Source: Lawsonella clevelandensis (GTDB taxonomy: Bacteria > Actinomycetota > Actinomycetes > Mycobacteriales > Mycobacteriaceae). From it: DNA of 64,000 nucleotides. Positions 57,500 through 64,000 of this stretch are shown here, in pieces. The DNA is taken from assembly GCF_001293125.1 (NCBI RefSeq), contig NZ_CP009312.1, positions 872,608 to 936,607 on the forward strand, written 5' to 3'. The notes under the pieces are model-generated. The model was not told the DNA's origin. It saw only the letters and a program-made list of their open reading frames with translations, and searched no databases. A program made the translations under genes and the position numbers. Every line of letters begins with the position of its first letter. Position 1 is the first letter of the stretch.

Positions 57500-59059
57500 T
57501 TAGGTGTTGATGATGTGGGCGACGATCGGGAGGATCTTGCCGTTCCAGATCTTGAAGGGGATGAAACCGGGGCCACCCATGGAGACCAGGCGCTGCGTGG
57601 CAACTGTGGTGCTCTCGGTGTACTTGAGGATGCCGTCCTTGCTGTGGCGGCGTCCCACACCGGACTCCTTGTAGCCACCCATCGGGGCGTGTACGGAAGC
57701 CCAGCCGGGGCCGTAGCCCTCGTTCACCGACACGGTGCCGGTATTGAGCTGGCGGGCGATCTCCTCACCGTCGTGGTAGGTCTTGCCCCAGACGGAAGAG
57801 TTCAGGCCGTAGTTGGTGTCGTTGGCGCGCTCGATGGCTTCCTCAATGGAGTCCACCGGGTACACCGAGACCAGCGGGCCGAAGGTTTCCTTGGTGCGGC
57901 AGAGGGCATCCTCCGGTACATCAATGAGGATGGTGGGCTGGATGTAGAGCGGGCCCACCTCGGGCAGGCGCTTGCCGCCCCAGAAGATCGTGGCGCCCTT
58001 GTCTACCGCATCCTTGATGTGGCCTTCAATGGTGTCCATCTGCTGCTGGGAGATAATGGAGCCGTATTCGGTGGCGTAGTCGTAGTTCGCGGCGATGACC
58101 AGCTTGTCCAGACGCTCCTTGAGGGCTTTGAGGAAGTCCTGGTAGATGTCACGCTCCACGTAGACGCGCTCAATGGAGATGCAGAGCTGGCCGGAGTTGG
58201 AGAACATGCCGCGCATGGAGACCTCAGCGCAGTTCTTCAGGTCGGCACCCTTCTGGACGATCATGGCGTTCTTGCCGCCGAGCTCGGCGGAGTAGTTCAC
58301 CAGGCGACGGCCAGTCTGCTCGCCCAGCAGCTTGCCGGTCTTGGTGGAACCGGTAAACATGAGGTAGTCGCAATTATTGGCCAGAACGTTACCAACGACG
58401 GAGCCGCGACCAGTGACAACCTGGAAAACATCGCGAGGAACACCAGCCTGGTAAAGGAGCTTAGCGCAGCGAAGCGCTGAATAGGGAGTTTGTGAATCTG
58501 GTTTCAAAACGATGGTGTTACCAGCAATCATGGCGGGTATAGCATCGGAAATAGCGAGGTTGAAGGGGTAGTTCCAGGGGGCAACAACGCCTACCACGCC
58601 TTTTGGCTTGCGGTAGACAACAGTCTTGGTGACGACAGGGAGCATCCCAGGTACTCGCTTCGGCTTTAACATGGCAGGGCCATGGTTGCTGTAGTAGCGA
58701 GCATTGATGGAGACGTCCATGATCTCTTCTAATGCAGCGGCACGAGCTTTGCCGGTTTCACACTGGATAATGTCAGCGGACTCTTCACGTCCCCCCAAAA
58801 TGAGCTGGTGGTAGCGGCGGAAGATCTTGGCGCGTTCCTTCACGGGAACCTGCGCCCACGCCTTTTGAGCTTTGCGGGCGCGTTCGACGGCAGCCAGTGT
58901 GTCTTCTTCGGTAGCACACGGCATATGACCAATAACGTCACCAGTAAAGTTCTCGGTGATCTCTGCGGTCTCGCGGCAGTTGTGATCCTTTTGATAGTCA
59001 GGGATGGCAACGAGGGTTTCCAGTTCGCGGAAGACAGAGGAAAGTGGGCGTCCGGGCAT
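57500..59059 (-). CDS. aldehyde dehydrogenase, GabD2-like succinate-semialdehyde dehydrogenase
   Basis: A 519-residue NAD(P)-dependent aldehyde dehydrogenase. The cofactor region is APWNYPFNLAI and FTGSTKTGK, the catalytic glutamate is in AELGGKNAM and the catalytic cysteine is in SNSGQLCISIER. The overall length, and a C-terminus extended past the usual end, fit GabD2 (Rv1731) of mycobacteria, proposed to oxidise succinate semialdehyde. Another aliphatic aldehyde is equally possible. I chose the ATG at 59059 with AAGGAC eight bases upstream; an open frame continuing to 59251 is a structured leader, not protein. Confidence 0.88.
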   Translation of the reverse strand: MPGRPLSSVFRELETLVAIPDYQKDHNCRETAEITENFTGDVIGHMPCATEEDTLAAVERARKAQKAWAQVPVKERAKIFRRYHQLILGGREESADIIQCETGKARAAALEEIMDVSINARYYSNHGPAMLKPKRVPGMLPVVTKTVVYRKPKGVVGVVAPWNYPFNLAISDAIPAMIAGNTIVLKPDSQTPYSALRCAKLLYQAGVPRDVFQVVTGRGSVVGNVLANNCDYLMFTGSTKTGKLLGEQTGRRLVNYSAELGGKNAMIVQKGADLKNCAEVSMRGMFSNSGQLCISIERVYVERDIYQDFLKALKERLDKLVIAANYDYATEYGSIISQQQMDTIEGHIKDAVDKGATIFWGGKRLPEVGPLYIQPTILIDVPEDALCRTKETFGPLVSVYPVDSIEEAIERANDTNYGLNSSVWGKTYHDGEEIARQLNTGTVSVNEGYGPGWASVHAPMGGYKESGVGRRHSKDGILKYTESTTVATQRLVSMGGPGFIPFKIWNGKILPIVAHIINT

Positions 59060-59411
59060 GAGTAACAGTCCTTTACGAGTAGTTGGACGGGTTTCTCGGA
59101 GCGGAACCAGCCGAAGAAATAGCGCTGCGGGGAAACTGCTGCGGGCGGGAGAGGATCCTCCTGAGAGGATGGTTCTCCGGGGAAGCCAATCCTCTGGGGT
59201 GGACAGTCTTCCGGGGGGAAGACCGTCCGCCGGGGAAAGCCTGAAGCCCACAATAGTTCCGTTGTGCTAGCCAGGGAGTCGCCTGGTTCGTTCCTGTGCC
59301 CTATATTGTGTAACGAGCATCACACAGATGTGGGTCATTGCTAGGAAAATCACACTCAGCTAATTTTGGACTAGCTTACCTGGGAAAACACTAGAAACTA
59401 ATTGCCATACA
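59060..59411. other. intergenic region upstream of the aldehyde dehydrogenase gene
   Basis: No gene supported. Besides the leader hairpins, the AT-richer half (59290-59400) holds ATTGTGTAACG at 59306-59316 followed by CATCACACA, the same word as upstream of glpD, and likely contains the promoter. The S4 gene ends at the far side. Confidence 0.45.
59149..59228 (-). promoter_or_regulatory. structured 5' leader of the aldehyde dehydrogenase gene
   Basis: Three neighbouring inverted repeats lie 90-170 bases before the start. The hairpin at 59201-59228 has 12-base arms with a GGGG/CCCC loop. The hairpin at 59164-59195 joins AGAGGAT and ATCCTCT arms plus inner pairs. A palindromic GAGGATCCTC sits at 59151-59160. 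Related words (GAGAGGAT; CCGGGGAAGCC-like) recur. Together they could be an RNA leader with alternative pairings, but no known riboswitch is recognised. Confidence 0.4.
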
Positions 59412-59645
59412 TTAGTGGGAAACTCGGAATACTTCCTTCTTTCCCGATACAGAAAACTGCCCGTCAACAGCCACAACATCCCCCACATGCAACTGGCGAC
59501 CCCGCTGGCAACAGACCTCCCCATTCACCTCCACCAAGCCCTCCGCAATAGCCTCCTTCGCCATCGCACCAGACTCCACCGCCCCCGCCAACTTCACAAA
59601 CTGGCCCAGACGAATCATCTCATCCCGAATCACCACGTCAACCAC
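59412..59645 (-). CDS. small S4-domain RNA-binding protein (YbcJ-like)
   Basis: A 77-residue protein made almost wholly of an S4 RNA-binding fold: MIRLGQFVKLAGAVESGAMAK, then IAEGLVEVNGEVCCQRGRQL and HVGDVVAVDG. Similar stand-alone S4 proteins (YbcJ/YaaA types) bind structured RNA, probably rRNA or tRNA; the target is not known. The start is GTG at 59645, with GAGG seven bases ahead. It is divergent from the DUF4921 gene and runs toward the aldehyde dehydrogenase promoter region. Confidence 0.85.
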   Translation of the reverse strand: MVDVVIRDEMIRLGQFVKLAGAVESGAMAKEAIAEGLVEVNGEVCCQRGRQLHVGDVVAVDGQFSVSGKKEVFRVSH

Positions 59646-59822
59646 AACAACACCTCAACTCCCCGCCAGCACCACACGCCAGCGCACAACCAACACCACC
59701 AGCAGCGGTGACGACCCCACCCCACACAGACAGCACCATCACCACACCAGTACCTTTCACCACCCAGCCTACCCCGCGGCAACCACCCCCCACACCACCA
59801 GCCCAGGCGATACATTAACAAG

Positions 59823-61130
59823 GTGACTACCACCGCAGAACACACCAGCCCGGCCGACCCCACCAACCCCGAACCGCTCCAACGGCTTGCCGACGGCACC
59901 GTCAAACAGGTCAACCCCTTCACCGGCACAGAAGTGTGGACTGTCCCCGGCCGCGCCAACCGACCCCTCCCCCACGCCCTCCCCGCACCACAACACCTCG
60001 TCTCCGACGCCCACACCAACACCTGTGACTTCTGCAGCGACAACTACATCCGCACCACCCCCGAAAAAATGCGGCTCGTCGACGGGCACCTGCAGAAAGA
60101 ACTCCTCCCCCACGAAGCCACCCAACGCCCCGCCGACTTCCGCCTCATCGGCAACCTCTTCGAAATTGTCTCCCTCGACTACTGGAAAACCAACTACGGC
60201 TACCAGATATCCCCCCGCGCCCGCGCCCACCAAGAGCGCTACCTCGCCGACCCCGAAGGCCGCCACCACATCCACCAACTCGTCAACACCGTCTGGCAAG
60301 CCCACCACCGCTGCACCCCCAGCGACGTCCCCGACTTCACCGACGCCCAACTCCGCGAAGCCTCCGAACCCTTCTTCGGCGGCTGCCACGACGTCGTCAT
60401 CGCCCGCCGCCACTACATCGACGGCGCCACCAGCAGCGACCAACTCTGCGCCTCCGGCAACCTCACCCCCGCCGAGCACGCCGACTTCCTCACCCTCAGC
60501 GTGCTCGCCCAAGAACAGCTCTACGCCGAAAACAACTGCGCACAATACGTCTCCGTCTTCCACAACTGGCTCCGCCCCGCCGGCGCCAGCTTCGACCACC
60601 TCCACAAACAACTCGTCGCCATCGACGAACTCCCCGCCAAAACCGAGCGAGAACTCCTCCGACTCGCCCACAACCCCGAGCTGTACCTCCACTACGGCCC
60701 CCGCTACGCCCACAACCAGCACCTGGTGCTCATGGAAAACGAGCACGCCATTGCCTACGCCAGCTACGGCCACCGCTACCCCAGCCTGGAAATCTACAGC
60801 AAACACCCCGACCTCCAACCGTGGGACATGGACGCAGACCAACTGCGCGGCGTCAGCGACGTACTACACGCCTGCCACGCCGCCACCGGCTCCGCCATCC
60901 CCGTCAACGAAGAGTGGTACACCCGCCCCCGCGACGTCAGCCCCACCGACGCCACCATCCCCTGGCACATCGTCCTCAAGTGGCGCATCAACACCCTCGC
61001 CGGCTTCGAAGGCGCCACCGGCATTTACCTCAACACCATCGACCCCTGGTCACTGCGCGATAAAGTAGGCCCCCGCCTGCACGAACTCGCAAGCGAGGGC
61101 CTCATCTCCGACGAGCTAGAACTCAACTAG
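59823..61130 (+). CDS. DUF4921 family protein (galactose-1-phosphate uridylyltransferase-like fold)
   Basis: A 435-residue protein of a family found in corynebacteria and relatives (DUF4921), related to HIT/GalT nucleotidyltransferases. It has a CDFC pair near residue 68 that may bind zinc, an FHNWLRPAGASFDHLHKQ segment carrying the HXH-type active-site pattern, and late conserved blocks (YTRPRD, WHIVLKWRINT). A nucleotidyl-transfer or phosphorylase reaction is plausible, but no substrate is known. The start is GTG at 59823, the only initiation codon fitting the beginning of homology. Codon usage is strongly C-rich at third positions. Confidence 0.75.
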   Translation: MTTTAEHTSPADPTNPEPLQRLADGTVKQVNPFTGTEVWTVPGRANRPLPHALPAPQHLVSDAHTNTCDFCSDNYIRTTPEKMRLVDGHLQKELLPHEATQRPADFRLIGNLFEIVSLDYWKTNYGYQISPRARAHQERYLADPEGRHHIHQLVNTVWQAHHRCTPSDVPDFTDAQLREASEPFFGGCHDVVIARRHYIDGATSSDQLCASGNLTPAEHADFLTLSVLAQEQLYAENNCAQYVSVFHNWLRPAGASFDHLHKQLVAIDELPAKTERELLRLAHNPELYLHYGPRYAHNQHLVLMENEHAIAYASYGHRYPSLEIYSKHPDLQPWDMDADQLRGVSDVLHACHAATGSAIPVNEEWYTRPRDVSPTDATIPWHIVLKWRINTLAGFEGATGIYLNTIDPWSLRDKVGPRLHELASEGLISDELELN

Positions 61131-61207
61131 CCAGCCGGTAAAGGGTGGTGGGCTTGAGCCCAGCCGCGTTAGTCACCACGGCACGGCACCGTCATCCTCT
61201 GGCCCAA

Positions 61208-63181
61208 CTAGGGCGTGGGGACATCCGTTGTCTTCGGGCCATGCCATGTGCACACATACTGGGCACCCGGGTAGCAGCCGGCCTCATTCATATAGACCTG
61301 CCAGTACAAGGGCTTCCCACCATAGGTGTCCTGGTGGCGGGCATCGTCGATATCCATGGTGACAGAGCTCGATAGCACCTCAATGGGCTTATTCGGCCGC
61401 ATCGTAAAGAAGTGCTCCGTGTTGGTGGAGACCAGGCGAATCGCCAACCGGTGCCCCTTACGCAGCACCCAATCATTCGGCAGCGCCTGGAACGTGAGGT
61501 CGCTCGTGCCCTTCCGCACCAGTGCCGCACCACGGGTAATGAGCAGGGTCTTGCCGTTGGGGGCGATGTCGTAAATGTTAGCGTTCATGCTGGCGCCCTC
61601 CCACAGCAGTGCCTGCATGCGCTGCACCACCGTCGCCTTCCCGGCCACCTGTCCGTACTTGCCGGTTTCGCCGTCGTAGCGCACTTTCGCCCGCACCTTC
61701 ACGTTGCCGGAAAGATGCAGATCCCGGTCCTGGCGGGGGAGATACGCCCAAATTCCCTTCTCGACATTGCGGGCTTTCGCGTCTGCCTGCGAGGTAGCCA
61801 TGCCACCACCGCCAGTGCGAGCAGCTACCGCAGAGCCAAACTTGACGGTGCCGCGCGGACCCTCGAAGGTAACGGTACGGTTCGGCAGGGGCCAAGACGC
61901 CTGGCTGCGCCACCGGCCAGTATTGTCCTGCACAATAAAGTTCGGGTAGGTACGGGTGGTGGCACCCTTCAGGTACTTGGCGTAAAAGTCCATGACCTCC
62001 GTGAAGAAGCCCGAACGGCCCACCTTCAGGTTGCCCTCCTTGTCCTTTTCGTTGCCGCGCACATGGTCCCACATGCCTAACCAGCCGCGGGTGGGGGCTT
62101 TGCGGTTCTTCAGTAGCTCCACCAGTCCATCCGGCTGGGTGTTGTCCTCGATGAGGCCAGCGGAGATGAAGATGGGTACCGAGGACGTGTTAGCCTTTGC
62201 GGTGAACTCGCGATCCCGCCAGTACTTGTGGCTGCGGATGGGGTCGATGCTGTTGCGGAGGTTATCGGAGAGGCAGTGCGGGTTGGCCAGCTCGTACACA
62301 CTGTTCTTCAGGTAGCGCTCGGTGTCGTGGAATACGCGGCCGGGGCTCACCGCGATCTCGTCGTAGGCGATGCTGGTTCCCACCGCGTTGTAGTAGGGCA
62401 CCTCGTTGTTGTACATGTACGTGTAGCCCTCCATGGCGGGCTCCTGCGACACTACTGCCGCCAGGCCGCGGGGCTGGTGAGCGGCGGCGATGAGGCCGGT
62501 GGACCCGTCATAGGACTTCCCGAAGAGGCCCACGCGCCCATTGGTCCAGGGTTGGGAGGCCGCCCACTCAACTGCCGTCATCACATCCTGCTGCTCGCCG
62601 GGGCCATTCCAGTCCAGGCAGCCAGTGGAGGCGCCGGTGCCGCGCAGGTCCACCTGAATCCAGGTGTAGCCGGCTTCCATGACGTGGGCCTCATTGATGA
62701 AGTCCTTGAAGCGCGGGTTGGGGTGGTTGGGGATGGTGGGGTTGAGGAGGGTAAGGCCGCGTTCTGGCGGGGAGACGATGCCGGTGATGCCGAGGTCTGC
62801 CAGGTGGTTGAAGTAGGGGCCTACCGACATGATGACCGGTGTCCGGACACTATCCGGAATACCCTTGGGGCGCAACACATCCGCGTGGATGGTAGTGCCG
62901 TCGGGAGTGGTGAAGTAGTGCTCCGTCCAGCTGGCGTGTTTATTCCAGTAAACGCTGCGCGGGTTGTGCAGGCTGGCCGGGGCGAAGGTGAGGCCAGTCT
63001 TGCTGGGGGTATCGGCGCTGCTCGTTGCGGGGGCGGGGCTCATGCCGGGGGCGGCCTGGGCGGGTGCAGCAGCGGGAAGCGTGCCGACCAGCAGCGCCAA
63101 GGCGGCGGCGCTGGCCACAGTGGTGGAGAGTGCGCTGGCCACAGGGGCGGCCAGACGGGTGGAGTTCAGTGGTGTACGCAT
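61208..63181 (-). CDS. secreted CocE/X-Pro dipeptidyl-peptidase family hydrolase
   Basis: A 657-residue exported serine hydrolase of the PF02129/PF08530 type. A signal peptide and alanine/proline-rich linker occupy residues 1-65. The alpha/beta-hydrolase part shows VDLRGTGASTGCLDW, the nucleophile in FGKSYDGST, and a likely acid and histidine in the SAGLIEDN and WDHVRGN regions. A C-terminal jelly-roll domain begins near residue 430 (WPLPNRTVTFEG). Known members are X-Pro dipeptidyl peptidases, cocaine esterase and acylases; which one this is cannot be told. The ATG is placed before the signal peptide. Confidence 0.85.
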   Translation of the reverse strand: MRTPLNSTRLAAPVASALSTTVASAAALALLVGTLPAAAPAQAAPGMSPAPATSSADTPSKTGLTFAPASLHNPRSVYWNKHASWTEHYFTTPDGTTIHADVLRPKGIPDSVRTPVIMSVGPYFNHLADLGITGIVSPPERGLTLLNPTIPNHPNPRFKDFINEAHVMEAGYTWIQVDLRGTGASTGCLDWNGPGEQQDVMTAVEWAASQPWTNGRVGLFGKSYDGSTGLIAAAHQPRGLAAVVSQEPAMEGYTYMYNNEVPYYNAVGTSIAYDEIAVSPGRVFHDTERYLKNSVYELANPHCLSDNLRNSIDPIRSHKYWRDREFTAKANTSSVPIFISAGLIEDNTQPDGLVELLKNRKAPTRGWLGMWDHVRGNEKDKEGNLKVGRSGFFTEVMDFYAKYLKGATTRTYPNFIVQDNTGRWRSQASWPLPNRTVTFEGPRGTVKFGSAVAARTGGGGMATSQADAKARNVEKGIWAYLPRQDRDLHLSGNVKVRAKVRYDGETGKYGQVAGKATVVQRMQALLWEGASMNANIYDIAPNGKTLLITRGAALVRKGTSDLTFQALPNDWVLRKGHRLAIRLVSTNTEHFFTMRPNKPIEVLSSSVTMDIDDARHQDTYGGKPLYWQVYMNEAGCYPGAQYVCTWHGPKTTDVPTP

Positions 63182-63386
63182 GTGTTCAGTGTAGGTGACG
63201 GGGCAGGGGACGGATGGGGTTTACAGTGCGGGCATCGCATCACCGTGTCAATGGATAAACCTCACCAGCACACAACGACAACCCCCTACAACGCTGGTGG
63301 AAAAAGCTCACCCACTACCCCCAGCGGGTAGAAACCCTAGAAACCCACCAACAGCTTGACGCGCATGATCCTAACCCTGGGAATGA

Positions 63387-63994
63387 TCCAGCCCAACTGG
63401 GAAACAACCGACAGGAAGGAACCCAATACCCAACCTTAAAGAATCCGCCAAGATAAAAACCATTAATGACATGACGGGAGAAGAACGTCGTGCATGCTTC
63501 GTATTACATCCCGTTCAATGTGCAAATGCACAACAACGTGGGGGGATAAATTGGCGTGGTCGGAGTCGGAGAAGTACTTCCCTAGCAGTAAAGGCTATAC
63601 GGGGGCGGATGATAAAAGAGACGCCGCCAGACACTGCATCTGGATGGGAATGATGACCGCCTGGGGTGATGAATCCTTCGCCAGAGACATGGCCCGGGCC
63701 CATGAAGATAGTGACCAAGCCAGCACAAACCCTACTTATGCGAGGGCGTCTCGCCGGATGGATGAATGGAATAACGAAACCGGCATCGCAGTAGGCTTGC
63801 GCCATGATGACGACACTCCCGCCATCATCGCCGACTGTGTCACCAAAGCCAGACGTGCCACCTACATCCCCAGAGCCGCTCAGCACCCCACTAACATCCC
63901 CCCAGCCAACAACAACACCCACGGCAATGATCTCGTCTTCTTCGAAGGCCCCCACCGCACAAAAAGAGGCGAGACTTTCGGACATCTTTGCTGA
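63387..63994 (+). pseudogene. frameshifted DUF6973-like gene
   Basis: The 3' part, in the frame ending at 63994, reads RDAARHCIWMGMMTAWGD, then a HED and RMDEWNNETGIAVG, the pattern of the DUF6973 family of small putative toxin/peptidase-like domains. The 5' part of the same protein is in another frame: LKESAKIKTINDMTGEERRACFVLHPVQCANAQQ. The two join if the run of six G at 63540-63545 had seven. A third open stretch in yet another frame (63259-63456) reads protein-like as well (RWWKKLTHYPQRVE). No good start is present. I call it a decayed or phase-variable gene; a short intact ORF from the ATG at 63494 is the alternative. Confidence 0.5.
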
Positions 63995-64000
63995 ATTGTT

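Noticed and set aside
59060-59251. N-terminal extension of the aldehyde dehydrogenase to 59251
   Set aside because: The extension is Pro/Arg/Leu-rich, has no start signal, and overlaps hairpin-forming leader sequence; the ATG at 59059 has a proper ribosome-binding site.
59769-60842. Minus-strand open frame of 357 codons over DUF4921
   Set aside because: The translation is V/G/E-rich and repetitive, the mirror of the strongly C-biased sense gene.
62228-63331. Plus-strand open frame of 367 codons over the CocE-type hydrolase
   Set aside because: Antisense to a gene with signal peptide and clear motifs; no recognisable domain.

Overview
The window looks like chromosomal DNA of a GC-rich actinobacterium of the order Mycobacteriales (Corynebacteriales). 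The strongest clue is the block serS, septum-formation protein, phosphoglycerate-mutase-like protein, pheA, small membrane protein, LytR-CpsA-Psr protein (40886-47886). It follows the order of Mycobacterium tuberculosis Rv3834c-Rv3840, apparently without an Rv3836 counterpart. DUF5926, DUF4921, a Pyk2-like protein and DtxR/IdeR-type iron boxes fit the same order. The many secreted lipases together with a glycerol-utilisation locus suggest a lipophilic, host-associated organism such as a skin Corynebacterium or Lawsonella; the genus is inference only. I see no rRNA, tRNA, CRISPR array, transposase or prophage gene.

Layout. 405-4595: three tandem secreted LIP-family lipases. 4852-7192: a HAD phosphatase and a PlsC-type acyltransferase with a long helical tail. 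7428-11809: glpD, glpF and glpK. 11963-13393: a secreted PAP2 phosphatase. 13510-15659: a two-gene ABC transporter and a small secreted protein. 15706-39259: the iron-acquisition locus. 39693-50186: a membrane protein with a GAPYG-repeat tail, the conserved Rv3834c-Rv3840-like block, DUF5926 and a Tat-exported esterase. 50183-57247: a pyruvate-kinase-like protein, a class 2 lipase, a CsoR-like repressor, a frameshifted small gene, sodA, a RecB-like nuclease and a lysine-rich small protein. 57500-61130: an aldehyde dehydrogenase with a structured leader, an S4 protein and DUF4921. 61208-63994: a CocE/X-Pro-type secreted hydrolase and a frameshifted DUF6973-like gene.

The main discovery is the locus 15706-39259. 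Five overlapping, translationally coupled genes encode a 3412-residue NRPS (fatty-acyl-AMP ligase, carrier, then three modules with heterocyclisation domains), a 2036-residue NRPS (docking domain, heterocyclisation, adenylation with embedded methyltransferase, carrier, thioesterase), a saccharopine-dehydrogenase-like oxidoreductase, a thiazolinyl imide reductase (PchG/Irp3 family) and a type II thioesterase. Two YbtP/YbtQ-like ABC half-transporters follow. A DtxR/IdeR-type palindrome lies upstream of the NRPS operon and another upstream of the transporter operon. The assembly resembles yersiniabactin/pyochelin logic, but it is primed by a fatty-acyl ligase instead of a salicylate ligase and has four heterocyclisation domains served by only two cysteine-type adenylation domains. 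I read it as an iron-regulated lipo-(poly)thiazoline metallophore system; its product is not one I can name.

The lipases release fatty acids and glycerol. GlpF, GlpK and GlpD feed glycerol into central metabolism, the PlsC-like protein can re-esterify acyl chains, and fatty acid could also prime the siderophore. That metabolic link is inference from gene content.
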